NCBI GenBank assembly: GCA_910589105.1
Contig: CAJUST010000018.1
Span: forward strand, 1 to 55,653
Source: an uncultured Lachnospiraceae bacterium
Lineage (GTDB): Bacteria; Bacillota; Clostridia; Lachnospirales; Lachnospiraceae
Length of the DNA stretch: 55,653 nt
Reading direction: 5' to 3'
Below, piece by piece: positions 49,559 to 55,653 of the stretch. Both the position numbers and the translations under genes were made by a program. The notes under the pieces are model-generated. The model ran no database searches and was not told the DNA's origin. It saw only the letters and a list, made by a program, of their open reading frames with translations. The first letter of the stretch is position 1. Every line of letters starts with the position of its first letter.

Positions 49559-50161
49559 TTATTTGCGTCCCGGCTTCCAATTTATTCCCCAGCCAAACGC
49601 TTTGTCAAGTGCAGGATGTCCCGGATAAAACTGTACAATCTTCTCGACGCTAAACGTCTCATCATTGATATTTTCAAACAGCGCAAGCCCGCACATCAGC
49701 TCTTTGGAATTATAATGATCCATCTGCACGACCAGATCTTCCGCCCCCGGATATTTAATCGTCACAACTGCATCCGCTTGCTGCCAGTTTGCAACGCCTT
49801 CATAAATAAACGTATACACCAGAACACGCTTAATCTTCGCAATCTGGTTGCCGTTAATCCGCAAGTTCTCGCCTGCCGCCGCCGCGCCGGTTCTGTCATC
49901 GCCATCTAATGCAATATACGGCGGATAGTTCAAAGAGCCAAACGCATTTCCAAGCGCCTGCACCGCCCCTTTGCTTCCGTCCTTTAATTCATACAGACAC
50001 CCCAAATCAAGATCAATCCCGCCGCCGCTTTTAAATGCCGAAAACAAGCCCTTCTTCACCGGTCTTGCATTCCAGTTTAAATTCACCAAAATCTCTCCCA
50101 GCCCTGCGGACTGCGTTTTCTTTAAATTAACCTTTTGTCCCTTTTGTAAGCTTATCGCCAT
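49559..50161 (-). CDS. TerD-family calcium-binding stress protein
   Basis: 200-residue single TerD-domain protein. VNLKKTQSAGLGEILVNLNW, GGGIDLDLGCLYEL and YIALDGDDRTGAAAAGENLR carry the acidic calcium-binding residues. Related proteins occur in tellurite-resistance clusters, but also alone in sporulating Firmicutes. It stands alone between cotJABC and spoIIIA with its own promoter and terminator, and no other ter genes are near, so tellurite resistance is not implied. Confidence 0.9.
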   Translation of the reverse strand: MAISLQKGQKVNLKKTQSAGLGEILVNLNWNARPVKKGLFSAFKSGGGIDLDLGCLYELKDGSKGAVQALGNAFGSLNYPPYIALDGDDRTGAAAAGENLRINGNQIAKIKRVLVYTFIYEGVANWQQADAVVTIKYPGAEDLVVQMDHYNSKELMCGLALFENINDETFSVEKIVQFYPGHPALDKAFGWGINWKPGRK

Positions 50162-50192
50162 ATTGTTCTCCTTCCCTTTCTTTGATACTAAA

Positions 50193-50220
50193 ATTATACC
50201 ACAAAAAATAAAGCGCGCAA
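50193..50220 (-). promoter_or_regulatory. Promoter of TerD-family gene
   Basis: Minus strand: TTGCGC, 16 nt, perfect TATAAT with an extended TGG before it, about 30 nt before the start codon. Confidence 0.65.
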
Positions 50221-50281
50221 GTTCCCTTACACACTTTATTTTCTATATACCATTCTGTTTCTATATTATTCTATTTCTATG

Positions 50282-51058
50282 TTATTCCGTCCCTGCCGCC
50301 GTCTCCGTTTCCGTAGATTCCGGAAGGGACGTCTGTGTATCGCTTTCCGTCTGTGTTTCCGTCTCTGTCTGCGTCTGTGTCTGCGCGCTTGCGTCAATCG
50401 GCGTAATAATAATATTTTCCGCGCTGATATTTGTTTTGCGTTTTACAATATCTTCCACTTGGGCGCGTTTTGCATCCGTAATATCGCCCATATTTAACAC
50501 AACATCGGCTGCATTATCCGTAATGCTGACAACAACGTCCGTAAACCCTTTTGCCTCTAAAAGCATTTCTGCCGCAGCTTCCCTTTCCGCCGTATCCGTT
50601 AAGGCAATCATCTGATCCACTGCCGCCTGTTTCTGCTCGTCAGTCAGCGTTGCGCTGTTGACTATGCCTAGCAGCGTCTCTTTATTCTTTGCCCTCACCT
50701 GCTCTCTTGTCAGTTTCATCTCTGCCGCAAAATCCACATTTCCCACTGCCGTGCTCGTCAAAACTGCTTCTCCCGGGTTTATTTCCGATTCTGCCGGATT
50801 TTCCCCCTGCGCTACGTCCGTTCCCGCCGTTTCCGTTCCTGCCGCTACATCTAAACCATCGCCCGTGTCTGTGAAAATGTCCCCTTCTACAATCGGATCG
50901 TCTGAAATCTCATAAGAGTCTTCCGAAATGCCTGCGCTTGCCTGCGCCGCCGCTTTTCCGTCAAGGTTGCTTCTGGTATAGCTGACATATCCTGCAACCG
51001 CAATCATAAACGCCAACGCTGTAATAATAATTTGATTTTTCTTTAATTTCTTTTTCAA
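50282..51058 (-). CDS. spoIIIAH: Stage III sporulation protein AH
   Basis: Mother-cell component that meets forespore SpoIIQ to form the channel between the two cells. 258 residues: basic start and one membrane helix (about 9-25), an acidic linker (30-105), then the ring-forming domain of the YscJ/FliF type (MKLTREQVRAKNKETLLGIV, AAEMLLEAKGFTDVVVSITD). A low-complexity Thr/Gln/Glu tail of about 35 residues (TQTQTETETQTESDTQT) is longer than usual. Overlaps spoIIIAG (ATGA). No clear terminator follows. Confidence 0.92.
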   Translation of the reverse strand: MKKKLKKNQIIITALAFMIAVAGYVSYTRSNLDGKAAAQASAGISEDSYEISDDPIVEGDIFTDTGDGLDVAAGTETAGTDVAQGENPAESEINPGEAVLTSTAVGNVDFAAEMKLTREQVRAKNKETLLGIVNSATLTDEQKQAAVDQMIALTDTAEREAAAEMLLEAKGFTDVVVSITDNAADVVLNMGDITDAKRAQVEDIVKRKTNISAENIIITPIDASAQTQTQTETETQTESDTQTSLPESTETETAAGTE

Positions 51059-51648
51059 TATCCTTCCTCCTGAATATTCATCTTAACTACTTTAATTCTA
51101 TTCACATCAATTTGGAATAATGCCATAACTGCCTCAGAAATATTCTGCTTTACTGTAGTATTTTCTCCGCCCTCACAAACAACCAGAACACCGGAAATCT
51201 TTGGCGTCTTTTCTTTTCCCACAAATGGGATTTTATCGCTGCCCGTCTCCTGATAAACAGACGATCTTGCCGTCTGCCCATTTTTCTGCGCGCGTGAACC
51301 TCCTTCCTGACCGCTTTCCTGCAAATCCGACGTTTCTAAAACCGTGTCTTTTTCCACGATGCTCTCCCCTAAATCCTCTATTGTAATCATAACCTCCACC
51401 CTTCCCGCCCCTTCAATGCTTTTTAACGCGTTCTCTAGGCGCCGTTCCATTTCTTCTGCATAATCTTTCTGCGCCGTCTTTGGCGCGCTTTCCGTTTCCT
51501 CTATTACTGGCAGTTCCTCCTCTCTTTTTTTATTTTCTGAGGGGATTGCAAGGATCATCAGCAAAACCCCCGATAAAACCAGAATTGTCCATTGGCTTTT
51601 CTCCCATTTTTTCCAAGACTGGTTTTGAAAGAACTCCAAAAACTTCAT
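51055..51648 (-). CDS. spoIIIAG: Stage III sporulation protein AG
   Basis: 197-residue protein with one N-terminal membrane helix (WTILVLSGVLLMILAI) and an extracytoplasmic ring-building domain (MERRLENALKSIEGAGRVEV and ISGVLVVCEGGEN near the end). In Bacillus it forms the large ring of the feeding channel. Nine nt after spoIIIAF; its stop overlaps the spoIIIAH start. Confidence 0.93.
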   Translation of the reverse strand: MKFLEFFQNQSWKKWEKSQWTILVLSGVLLMILAIPSENKKREEELPVIEETESAPKTAQKDYAEEMERRLENALKSIEGAGRVEVMITIEDLGESIVEKDTVLETSDLQESGQEGGSRAQKNGQTARSSVYQETGSDKIPFVGKEKTPKISGVLVVCEGGENTTVKQNISEAVMALFQIDVNRIKVVKMNIQEEGY

Positions 51649-51657
51649 AGGCGCCTC

Positions 51658-52194
51658 CTAATTCCTTATTGTGATACAATCCCCGCCTATCCGGTAATAT
51701 GCGGCAATTTTTTCCTTTAACGCTTTTATTTCCGTATTTTCCGCGTTCTCCTCCAATGTGCCGACAATCACAGTTTCTATATTTTGTTTCGCCACCTCAA
51801 TCTCCATGGATTCCACTTCAAACGCCTCATTTAACGATACAAAAACATCTGTCACTGCATAGCCGGAGTTATCCGCCAATAGTTTAACATCTTCCGCAAT
51901 CGCTTTTTCGTAATATGCCACATAATGCCCTTCATTAAAAAATTCCATTTTTTCCTGATCCAATTTTATATTTGCAAGCCCCTGCCAAAAAGCGCCATAA
52001 GAAATTTTTTCAAATAAATCTGACGACTTCCCAAATAAGCCAAGCAAAGGATTTAGCAGCGTAATTACAAGGATAATTTCCACGAAAAGCTGAATATATT
52101 TCCGGTATTCTTTCCGCGCCGCAACGGTGGACAATATTGTCATAAGAAGAAATACCATACTGTAATTTTTTGCCCATTCTACAATTCCTGCCAT
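51658..52194 (-). CDS. spoIIIAF: Stage III sporulation protein AF
   Basis: 178 residues, two N-terminal membrane helices (SMVFLLMTILSTVAA, LFVEIILVITLLNPLLGLF) and a soluble ring-like domain (VTDVFVSLNEAFEVESMEIE). The ATG at 52194 has GGGAGG 5 nt upstream, so the 6-codon longer reading is dropped. It overlaps nothing; the spoIIIAE stop is 1 nt before it. Confidence 0.92.
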   Translation of the reverse strand: MAGIVEWAKNYSMVFLLMTILSTVAARKEYRKYIQLFVEIILVITLLNPLLGLFGKSSDLFEKISYGAFWQGLANIKLDQEKMEFFNEGHYVAYYEKAIAEDVKLLADNSGYAVTDVFVSLNEAFEVESMEIEVAKQNIETVIVGTLEENAENTEIKALKEKIAAYYRIGGDCITIRN

Positions 52195-52195
52195 G

Positions 52196-53323
52196 CTAAC
52201 CTCCCATTCCAAGCCCTGTCGCGGCGGTAATCAGCGCAATCGTTAAAAAAAACAGCATAAGGCAAGCATTTAATATTTTCAAATACAACATACCGCCATT
52301 TGCGATTCCATTCATGCCGCCTGAAAGGCGTTTGTCCGCAACCGGCTCTAACACTGCCGCCAAAAACTTATATATCATGGCAAACAAAGCCATTTTTAAA
52401 AACGGAACCGCGCAGATCACAATAAGAACCACAAGCGCCGCCGCGCCGATGCAGTTTTTAATGACAATCCCGGAACTCAAAAAGATCTGCCCCATTCCAT
52501 TTGCCACATTTCCAATGACAGGAGCCATTTGAATTGTTTTTGCAATGGAATTTCCCGTAAGGCGGTCAAGCGCCGGCGCCACCATGCCTTGAATCATATT
52601 AATGCCAAGAATAAAGGTAATGGCGGCTTTTAACAGAATCCGCACAGCGCCGGAAGTCAGTTCGGAAATTCTCTTAAACCGTTCTTCTTCCATCAGATAA
52701 TTTAAAAACTCCATGATTACATAAATCTGCGCCAGAGGAGCAAGCAGATACCGTATCATCCACTCTACCAGATAAATCGCAGTAAACACCAGAGAATATG
52801 CAACGGCAGACGATTGGAAATTCAGCGAATACGACATCGCCGAACAAAAAACTGGAACTAAAACCCGCATAAACCCTGTCATGGTTTCCACCGTTTGAAG
52901 AACCGTCTCATTCATAACCGAAAACGATTCAAAAAGCATCCCCATCAGAAAGCAGTAGCATAAAAAAAAGCAGATTTCCGAAACATAAGAATTAGAAAAA
53001 TTTTTCGTATAGGTTTTTAAAATGGAAAATGCAAGGCAAAGCGCCAATATTTTTAACACTAGCTGTTTCTGCTCCGCAAAACCAGACAATGCCAAGCTTT
53101 TTATATATTCTCCTATCGTTTCATACGGCAGTTCCCCACCCGTAAAAAGAGCCTTGACAACTTCCTCAAAGGAAAGATCCGTCCCATTATTTTTTTCCAA
53201 AAAACTGCCAAGTTCCGAAAAGTCCAATTCCTCCATCAATTCTTCCGGTGAGGACGCGCATACCGGCATACTGGTAAAAATCAAATACAAAAACAAACTT
53301 ATCCAGACGGCGGCCCGTTTCAT
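52196..53323 (-). CDS. spoIIIAE: Stage III sporulation protein AE
   Basis: 375-residue polytopic membrane protein with a signal sequence (AAVWISLFLYLIFTSMPVCA) and about 8 later helices. MIQGMVAPALDRLTGNSIAK and APVIGNVANGMGQIFLSSG are family hallmarks. It is a membrane platform of the SpoIIIA-SpoIIQ complex. The start at 53323 has GGGG 7 nt upstream and overlaps the spoIIIAD stop (ATGA); the frame remains open 40 codons further, inside spoIIIAD, which is not used. Confidence 0.93.
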   Translation of the reverse strand: MKRAAVWISLFLYLIFTSMPVCASSPEELMEELDFSELGSFLEKNNGTDLSFEEVVKALFTGGELPYETIGEYIKSLALSGFAEQKQLVLKILALCLAFSILKTYTKNFSNSYVSEICFFLCYCFLMGMLFESFSVMNETVLQTVETMTGFMRVLVPVFCSAMSYSLNFQSSAVAYSLVFTAIYLVEWMIRYLLAPLAQIYVIMEFLNYLMEEERFKRISELTSGAVRILLKAAITFILGINMIQGMVAPALDRLTGNSIAKTIQMAPVIGNVANGMGQIFLSSGIVIKNCIGAAALVVLIVICAVPFLKMALFAMIYKFLAAVLEPVADKRLSGGMNGIANGGMLYLKILNACLMLFFLTIALITAATGLGMGG

Positions 53324-53703
53324 AATATTTCCCCAACCGTTTCCATAAATGCCAAAAGCACCGGCATGCCAACCACTAAAATAGACAATTTGGCAAACAG
53401 CTCTATCTGGCCTGCAATCGTCTGATGCCCGCAGTCTTTGCAAATGTCGGATGCAAATTCTGCAATATAAGTAATGCCGACCATTTTTAAAATCATGGTA
53501 ATATAGGAATGGTCTATCTGAATCATTTCCAGCATTTTTTCAGCGTATCCGATGATTAGCTCTAATTTTGTGCCAACGAACAAAAAGATGCAGACACAAA
53601 CCGCAATACTGAGAAAAACGCTGTATTCCGGCCGGTAACTTTTCAAAACCAAAGCAAGGAGAACTGCCGAAATCCCAAAGACACTGATTTTTATAATATC
53701 CAT
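53320..53703 (-). CDS. spoIIIAD: Stage III sporulation protein AD
   Basis: 127 residues, about four membrane helices (ISVFGISAVLLALVLKSYRP, FLSIAVCVCIFLFVG, MVGITYIAEFASDICKDCG, LSILVVGMPVLLAFME). The segment GITYIAEFASDICKD is typical. It belongs to the small membrane subunits of the channel. Confidence 0.93.
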   Translation of the reverse strand: MDIIKISVFGISAVLLALVLKSYRPEYSVFLSIAVCVCIFLFVGTKLELIIGYAEKMLEMIQIDHSYITMILKMVGITYIAEFASDICKDCGHQTIAGQIELFAKLSILVVGMPVLLAFMETVGEIL

Positions 53704-53714
53704 TTACTGCCCTC

Positions 53715-53909
53715 CTATAACGCAAACAGATTCTGCATTGTTTCAAACAATTCGACAATATAGGGCAAAATCCAAAACAGCACGATAATCAGCCCTGCAA
53801 GGCTTATCAAAAACGCATGCTCCTCTCTGCCGCTGTGCTTTAACACCTGACTCATCACGGTAACGATAATTCCTACCGCAGCTATTTTAAAAATTAAATT
53901 TACGCTCAT
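53715..53909 (-). CDS. spoIIIAC: Stage III sporulation protein AC
   Basis: 64 residues, two membrane helices (LIFKIAAVGIIVTVMSQVL, AFLISLAGLIIVLFWILPYI) joined by KHSGREEH, which is the family pattern. Lies 22 nt after spoIIIAB and 11 nt before spoIIIAD. Confidence 0.93.
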   Translation of the reverse strand: MSVNLIFKIAAVGIIVTVMSQVLKHSGREEHAFLISLAGLIIVLFWILPYIVELFETMQNLFAL

Positions 53910-53931
53910 GGATTCTCCTGTATCCTGCCGC

Positions 53932-54444
53932 TTACAGCAGCATAATCACCAAAAACAAACCGCCAAGGACGCTGACCGTCCCATATAATTTCTGTTTTTC
54001 TTTCTTTTCCTGCATTGCCAAAAGGATTTTATCCTCCAACTGCATAAAATATAATTTTGCCACCTGTGAATGGTCTCCCTCTAACAGCAGGCTCCTTGCC
54101 AATGCAAACAACAAGTCCGCCTCGTCTTCTTTCAGTAAAATCTGCGCGGACCGCCTTTCAAACGCCTGTTCCCAAAATACGGACACATCTGTCTGCGTGC
54201 GTTTTTCCATAGAATCCGCCACTTCTAAAAGGATTGCAGAAAACAATTCCGCCTTTCCCCTTGCTGTTTTCCTTAATAACTGGGCGTAAGGCAGCCGGAG
54301 ATATTCCCGCTCATTGTCTAACTGTGTAAAAATCTCCCGCCATTCGATTAATTGCGCGAGATGAGTTTTTAAATAGGAAGAAAAGTAAATTGCAAACCCA
54401 CATGCGCCTGTCACGATAAAAAGAACTCCGACGGCTTTTAACAT
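53932..54444 (-). CDS. spoIIIAB: Stage III sporulation protein AB
   Basis: 170 residues, membrane helix at each end (GVLFIVTGACGFAIYFSSYL; LYGTVSVLGGLFLVIMLL) with a cytoplasmic helical bundle between (FTQLDNEREYLRLPYAQLLR). Resembles GspF-type platform proteins of secretion systems. The start overlaps the spoIIIAA end by 7 nt. Confidence 0.93.
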   Translation of the reverse strand: MLKAVGVLFIVTGACGFAIYFSSYLKTHLAQLIEWREIFTQLDNEREYLRLPYAQLLRKTARGKAELFSAILLEVADSMEKRTQTDVSVFWEQAFERRSAQILLKEDEADLLFALARSLLLEGDHSQVAKLYFMQLEDKILLAMQEKKEKQKLYGTVSVLGGLFLVIMLL

Positions 54445-55340
54445 AACCGTTTTCCCACTTCGTCAAAAACAAAATACGCCCGTTTCCCATCTGTTTCCCT
54501 TTTCAGCAATATGTATCGTTGAAACAACTTCTGCCGGTACATCTGCGCCACCCCCTCTGTTTTTGTCACTCGATCTATGGCGTCCCCATGTATTGTCCCC
54601 AAAATTTTACATCCGCTTAACGCCATCTCCCTGACCGCCTTTGCATCTTCTATCCCGCCAAGCTCGTCTACAGCTATAATTTCCGGTGACATACTGCGCA
54701 GCGCCATACGCATTCCCTCCGTTTTTGGCCCGCCGTCTAAAACGTCTGTGCGGATTCCAACGTCATTTTGCGGAATCCCAAGATGACATGCGGCAATTTC
54801 AGAACGTTCGTCTATCACGCAGATTTTTCTGCCTTCCCTGCCTGCATATCCGTCTGATAAGAGCCGTATGCAATCCCGCAGAAGGGTTGTCTTACCAATT
54901 CCGGGCTTTGAAACCAGAAGCGTATTTAAAAATTCCCCATCCGCAAAAAGCCACGGAAGCAGTTGTTTTGCGCACCCTTTTTGCTCATTTGCAATCCTAA
55001 TATTGAGAAAACGGATATTTGTCATGCGGTCTACTTGTCCATGCAGTAAACGCACTTGCCCGGCAAATCCAATCCGGCTTCCTCCCTCAATCGTCAGATA
55101 GCCTTGGCGGATTTCATCTTCATAGGCATAAATTGAATAGCGGCTGATAAAGGTCAGCATTTCCTCTATATCTGCGGCTGTCACAGGCTCCTCCAGAAAG
55201 AAACTCTTTGCCCGAAAACGAATCTCAAGAGGACGTCCAATCCGAACGCGGATTTCTTCTATGCCCGTTTCATACTTCAGGCTTTTCGTTAATTCCCCGC
55301 GCAGCCGCATCGGCATAATATGTAAGATTTCCTGTTTCAT
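54438..55340 (-). CDS. spoIIIAA: Stage III sporulation protein AA (ATPase)
   Basis: 300-residue cytoplasmic ATPase of the secretion-ATPase superfamily, thought to power the mother-cell to forespore channel. Walker A VSKPGIGKTTLLRDCIRLLS, and the later segments CVIDERSEIAACHLG and EIIAVDELGGIEDAKAV (Walker B) are clear, with GCKILGTIHGD after. First gene of the eight-gene operon, preceded by a sigma-E-like promoter; AGGAG lies 10 nt before the ATG. Confidence 0.95.
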   Translation of the reverse strand: MKQEILHIMPMRLRGELTKSLKYETGIEEIRVRIGRPLEIRFRAKSFFLEEPVTAADIEEMLTFISRYSIYAYEDEIRQGYLTIEGGSRIGFAGQVRLLHGQVDRMTNIRFLNIRIANEQKGCAKQLLPWLFADGEFLNTLLVSKPGIGKTTLLRDCIRLLSDGYAGREGRKICVIDERSEIAACHLGIPQNDVGIRTDVLDGGPKTEGMRMALRSMSPEIIAVDELGGIEDAKAVREMALSGCKILGTIHGDAIDRVTKTEGVAQMYRQKLFQRYILLKRETDGKRAYFVFDEVGKRLC

Positions 55341-55360
55341 CTTCCCTCAACTCCTAGTCT

Positions 55361-55388
55361 AATATATGACTTGTCTTACAAAATATTC
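55361..55388 (-). promoter_or_regulatory. Sigma-E-like promoter of spoIIIA operon
   Basis: Minus strand: GAATATT, 13 nt, CATATATT, about 20 nt before spoIIIAA. This fits the mother-cell sigma-E consensus; the Bacillus operon is sigma-E dependent. Confidence 0.7.
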
Positions 55389-55400
55389 CTGAAAAAAAGC

Positions 55401-55431
55401 AAAAAAAGAAGAAGTTCTCTCGAACTTCTTC
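55401..55431 (-). terminator. Terminator of rpsU
   Basis: Minus strand: GAAGAAGTTC and GAACTTCTTC, perfect 10-bp stem with a 4-nt loop, followed by TTTTTTT. It isolates rpsU from the spoIIIA promoter. Confidence 0.9.
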
Positions 55432-55447
55432 TGCTCTGTCGTCCAAA

Positions 55448-55624
55448 TTAATTATACTTGCGTTTTCTTGCCGCTTCGGACTTTTTCTTGCGTCTTACGC
55501 TTGGCTTTTCGTAATGCTCTCTTTTACGAATCTCCTGTTGGATACCGGCTTTTGCACAATTTCGCTTGAATCTGCGTAAAGCGCTATCTAAAGTCTCATT
55601 CTCTTTTACGATTACATTCGACAT
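55448..55624 (-). CDS. rpsU: 30S ribosomal protein S21
   Basis: 58-residue, strongly basic ribosomal protein. It reads MSNVIVKENETLDSALRRFK at the start, has RNCAKAGIQQEIRKREHYEK in the middle and ends AARKRKYN, as in Firmicutes S21. AGGTG lies about 7 nt before the ATG. It needs few codons and is easily missed by length-limited gene finders. Its promoter is beyond the window edge. Confidence 0.96.
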   Translation of the reverse strand: MSNVIVKENETLDSALRRFKRNCAKAGIQQEIRKREHYEKPSVRRKKKSEAARKRKYN

Positions 55625-55653
55625 AGTCTCACACCTAACCTCCCTCCAGTTGC

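Noticed and set aside
49559..50161. Tellurite-resistance operon
   Set aside because: A single TerD-family gene without terB, terC or other partners does not support a resistance cluster.
1..55653. CRISPR arrays, tRNA, rRNA, T-box leaders, integrases or transposases
   Set aside because: None recognised on reading both strands; spaced repeats and conserved RNA motifs were absent apart from the TPP riboswitch.

Overview
The window looks like chromosome of a spore-forming anaerobic member of the Firmicutes, most likely a Clostridia species of the Lachnospiraceae type. Evidence: a complete spoIIIAA-AH operon and cotJABC, a Gram-positive PolC replicase, the MEP isoprenoid pathway (dxr, ispG), a ThiH-type (anaerobic) thiazole route, and near-consensus sigma-A and sigma-E promoters with strong GGAGG ribosome-binding sites. 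No rRNA, tRNA, CRISPR array, integrase or transposase was found.

Layout. 1-3500: a chemoreceptor (minus) divergent from a glycerol-1-phosphate dehydrogenase-like gene (plus). 3500-10200: a plus-strand thiamine operon, TPP riboswitch - thiS-thiF-thiG-thiH-tenI-thiE-thiD-thiC, closed by a strong terminator. 10200-18900: a minus-strand unit made of a 1933-residue secreted CotH-kinase surface protein, argS, a two-domain RNase H and an acylphosphatase. 19000-21400: an OPT peptide transporter with a stand-alone PqqD-like protein. 21450-25680: a two-gene type IIS restriction-modification system, made of a tandem adenine methyltransferase with an N-terminal HTH and a BstNBI/AlwI-like endonuclease. 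25700-33660: parE-parC-folC-gshA-CPBP protease followed by one or two very small ORFs and a terminator, all minus strand and mostly overlapping.

33700-46980 is a long minus-strand housekeeping block read as polysaccharide deacetylase, bactofilin, pyrH, frr, uppS, cdsA, dxr, rseP, (foreign-looking gene), ispG, polC. It joins cell-envelope polymer handling, ribosome recycling, UMP supply, undecaprenyl and isoprenoid synthesis, membrane lipid synthesis, regulated proteolysis and replication. An AT-rich gene of unknown function, flanked by a 14-bp perfect inverted repeat, interrupts it between rseP and ispG. 46980-55653: a trigger-factor-like lipoprotein divergent from cotJABC, a TerD-family gene, the spoIIIA operon behind a sigma-E-like promoter, and rpsU.

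The items most worth a second look are the restriction-modification system with its possible self-regulation, the inverted-repeat-flanked gene, the CPBP protease with linked micro-ORFs, the OPT-PqqD pair, and the CotH surface protein abutting argS. All assignments rest on reading motifs and gene context by eye; no database search was run.
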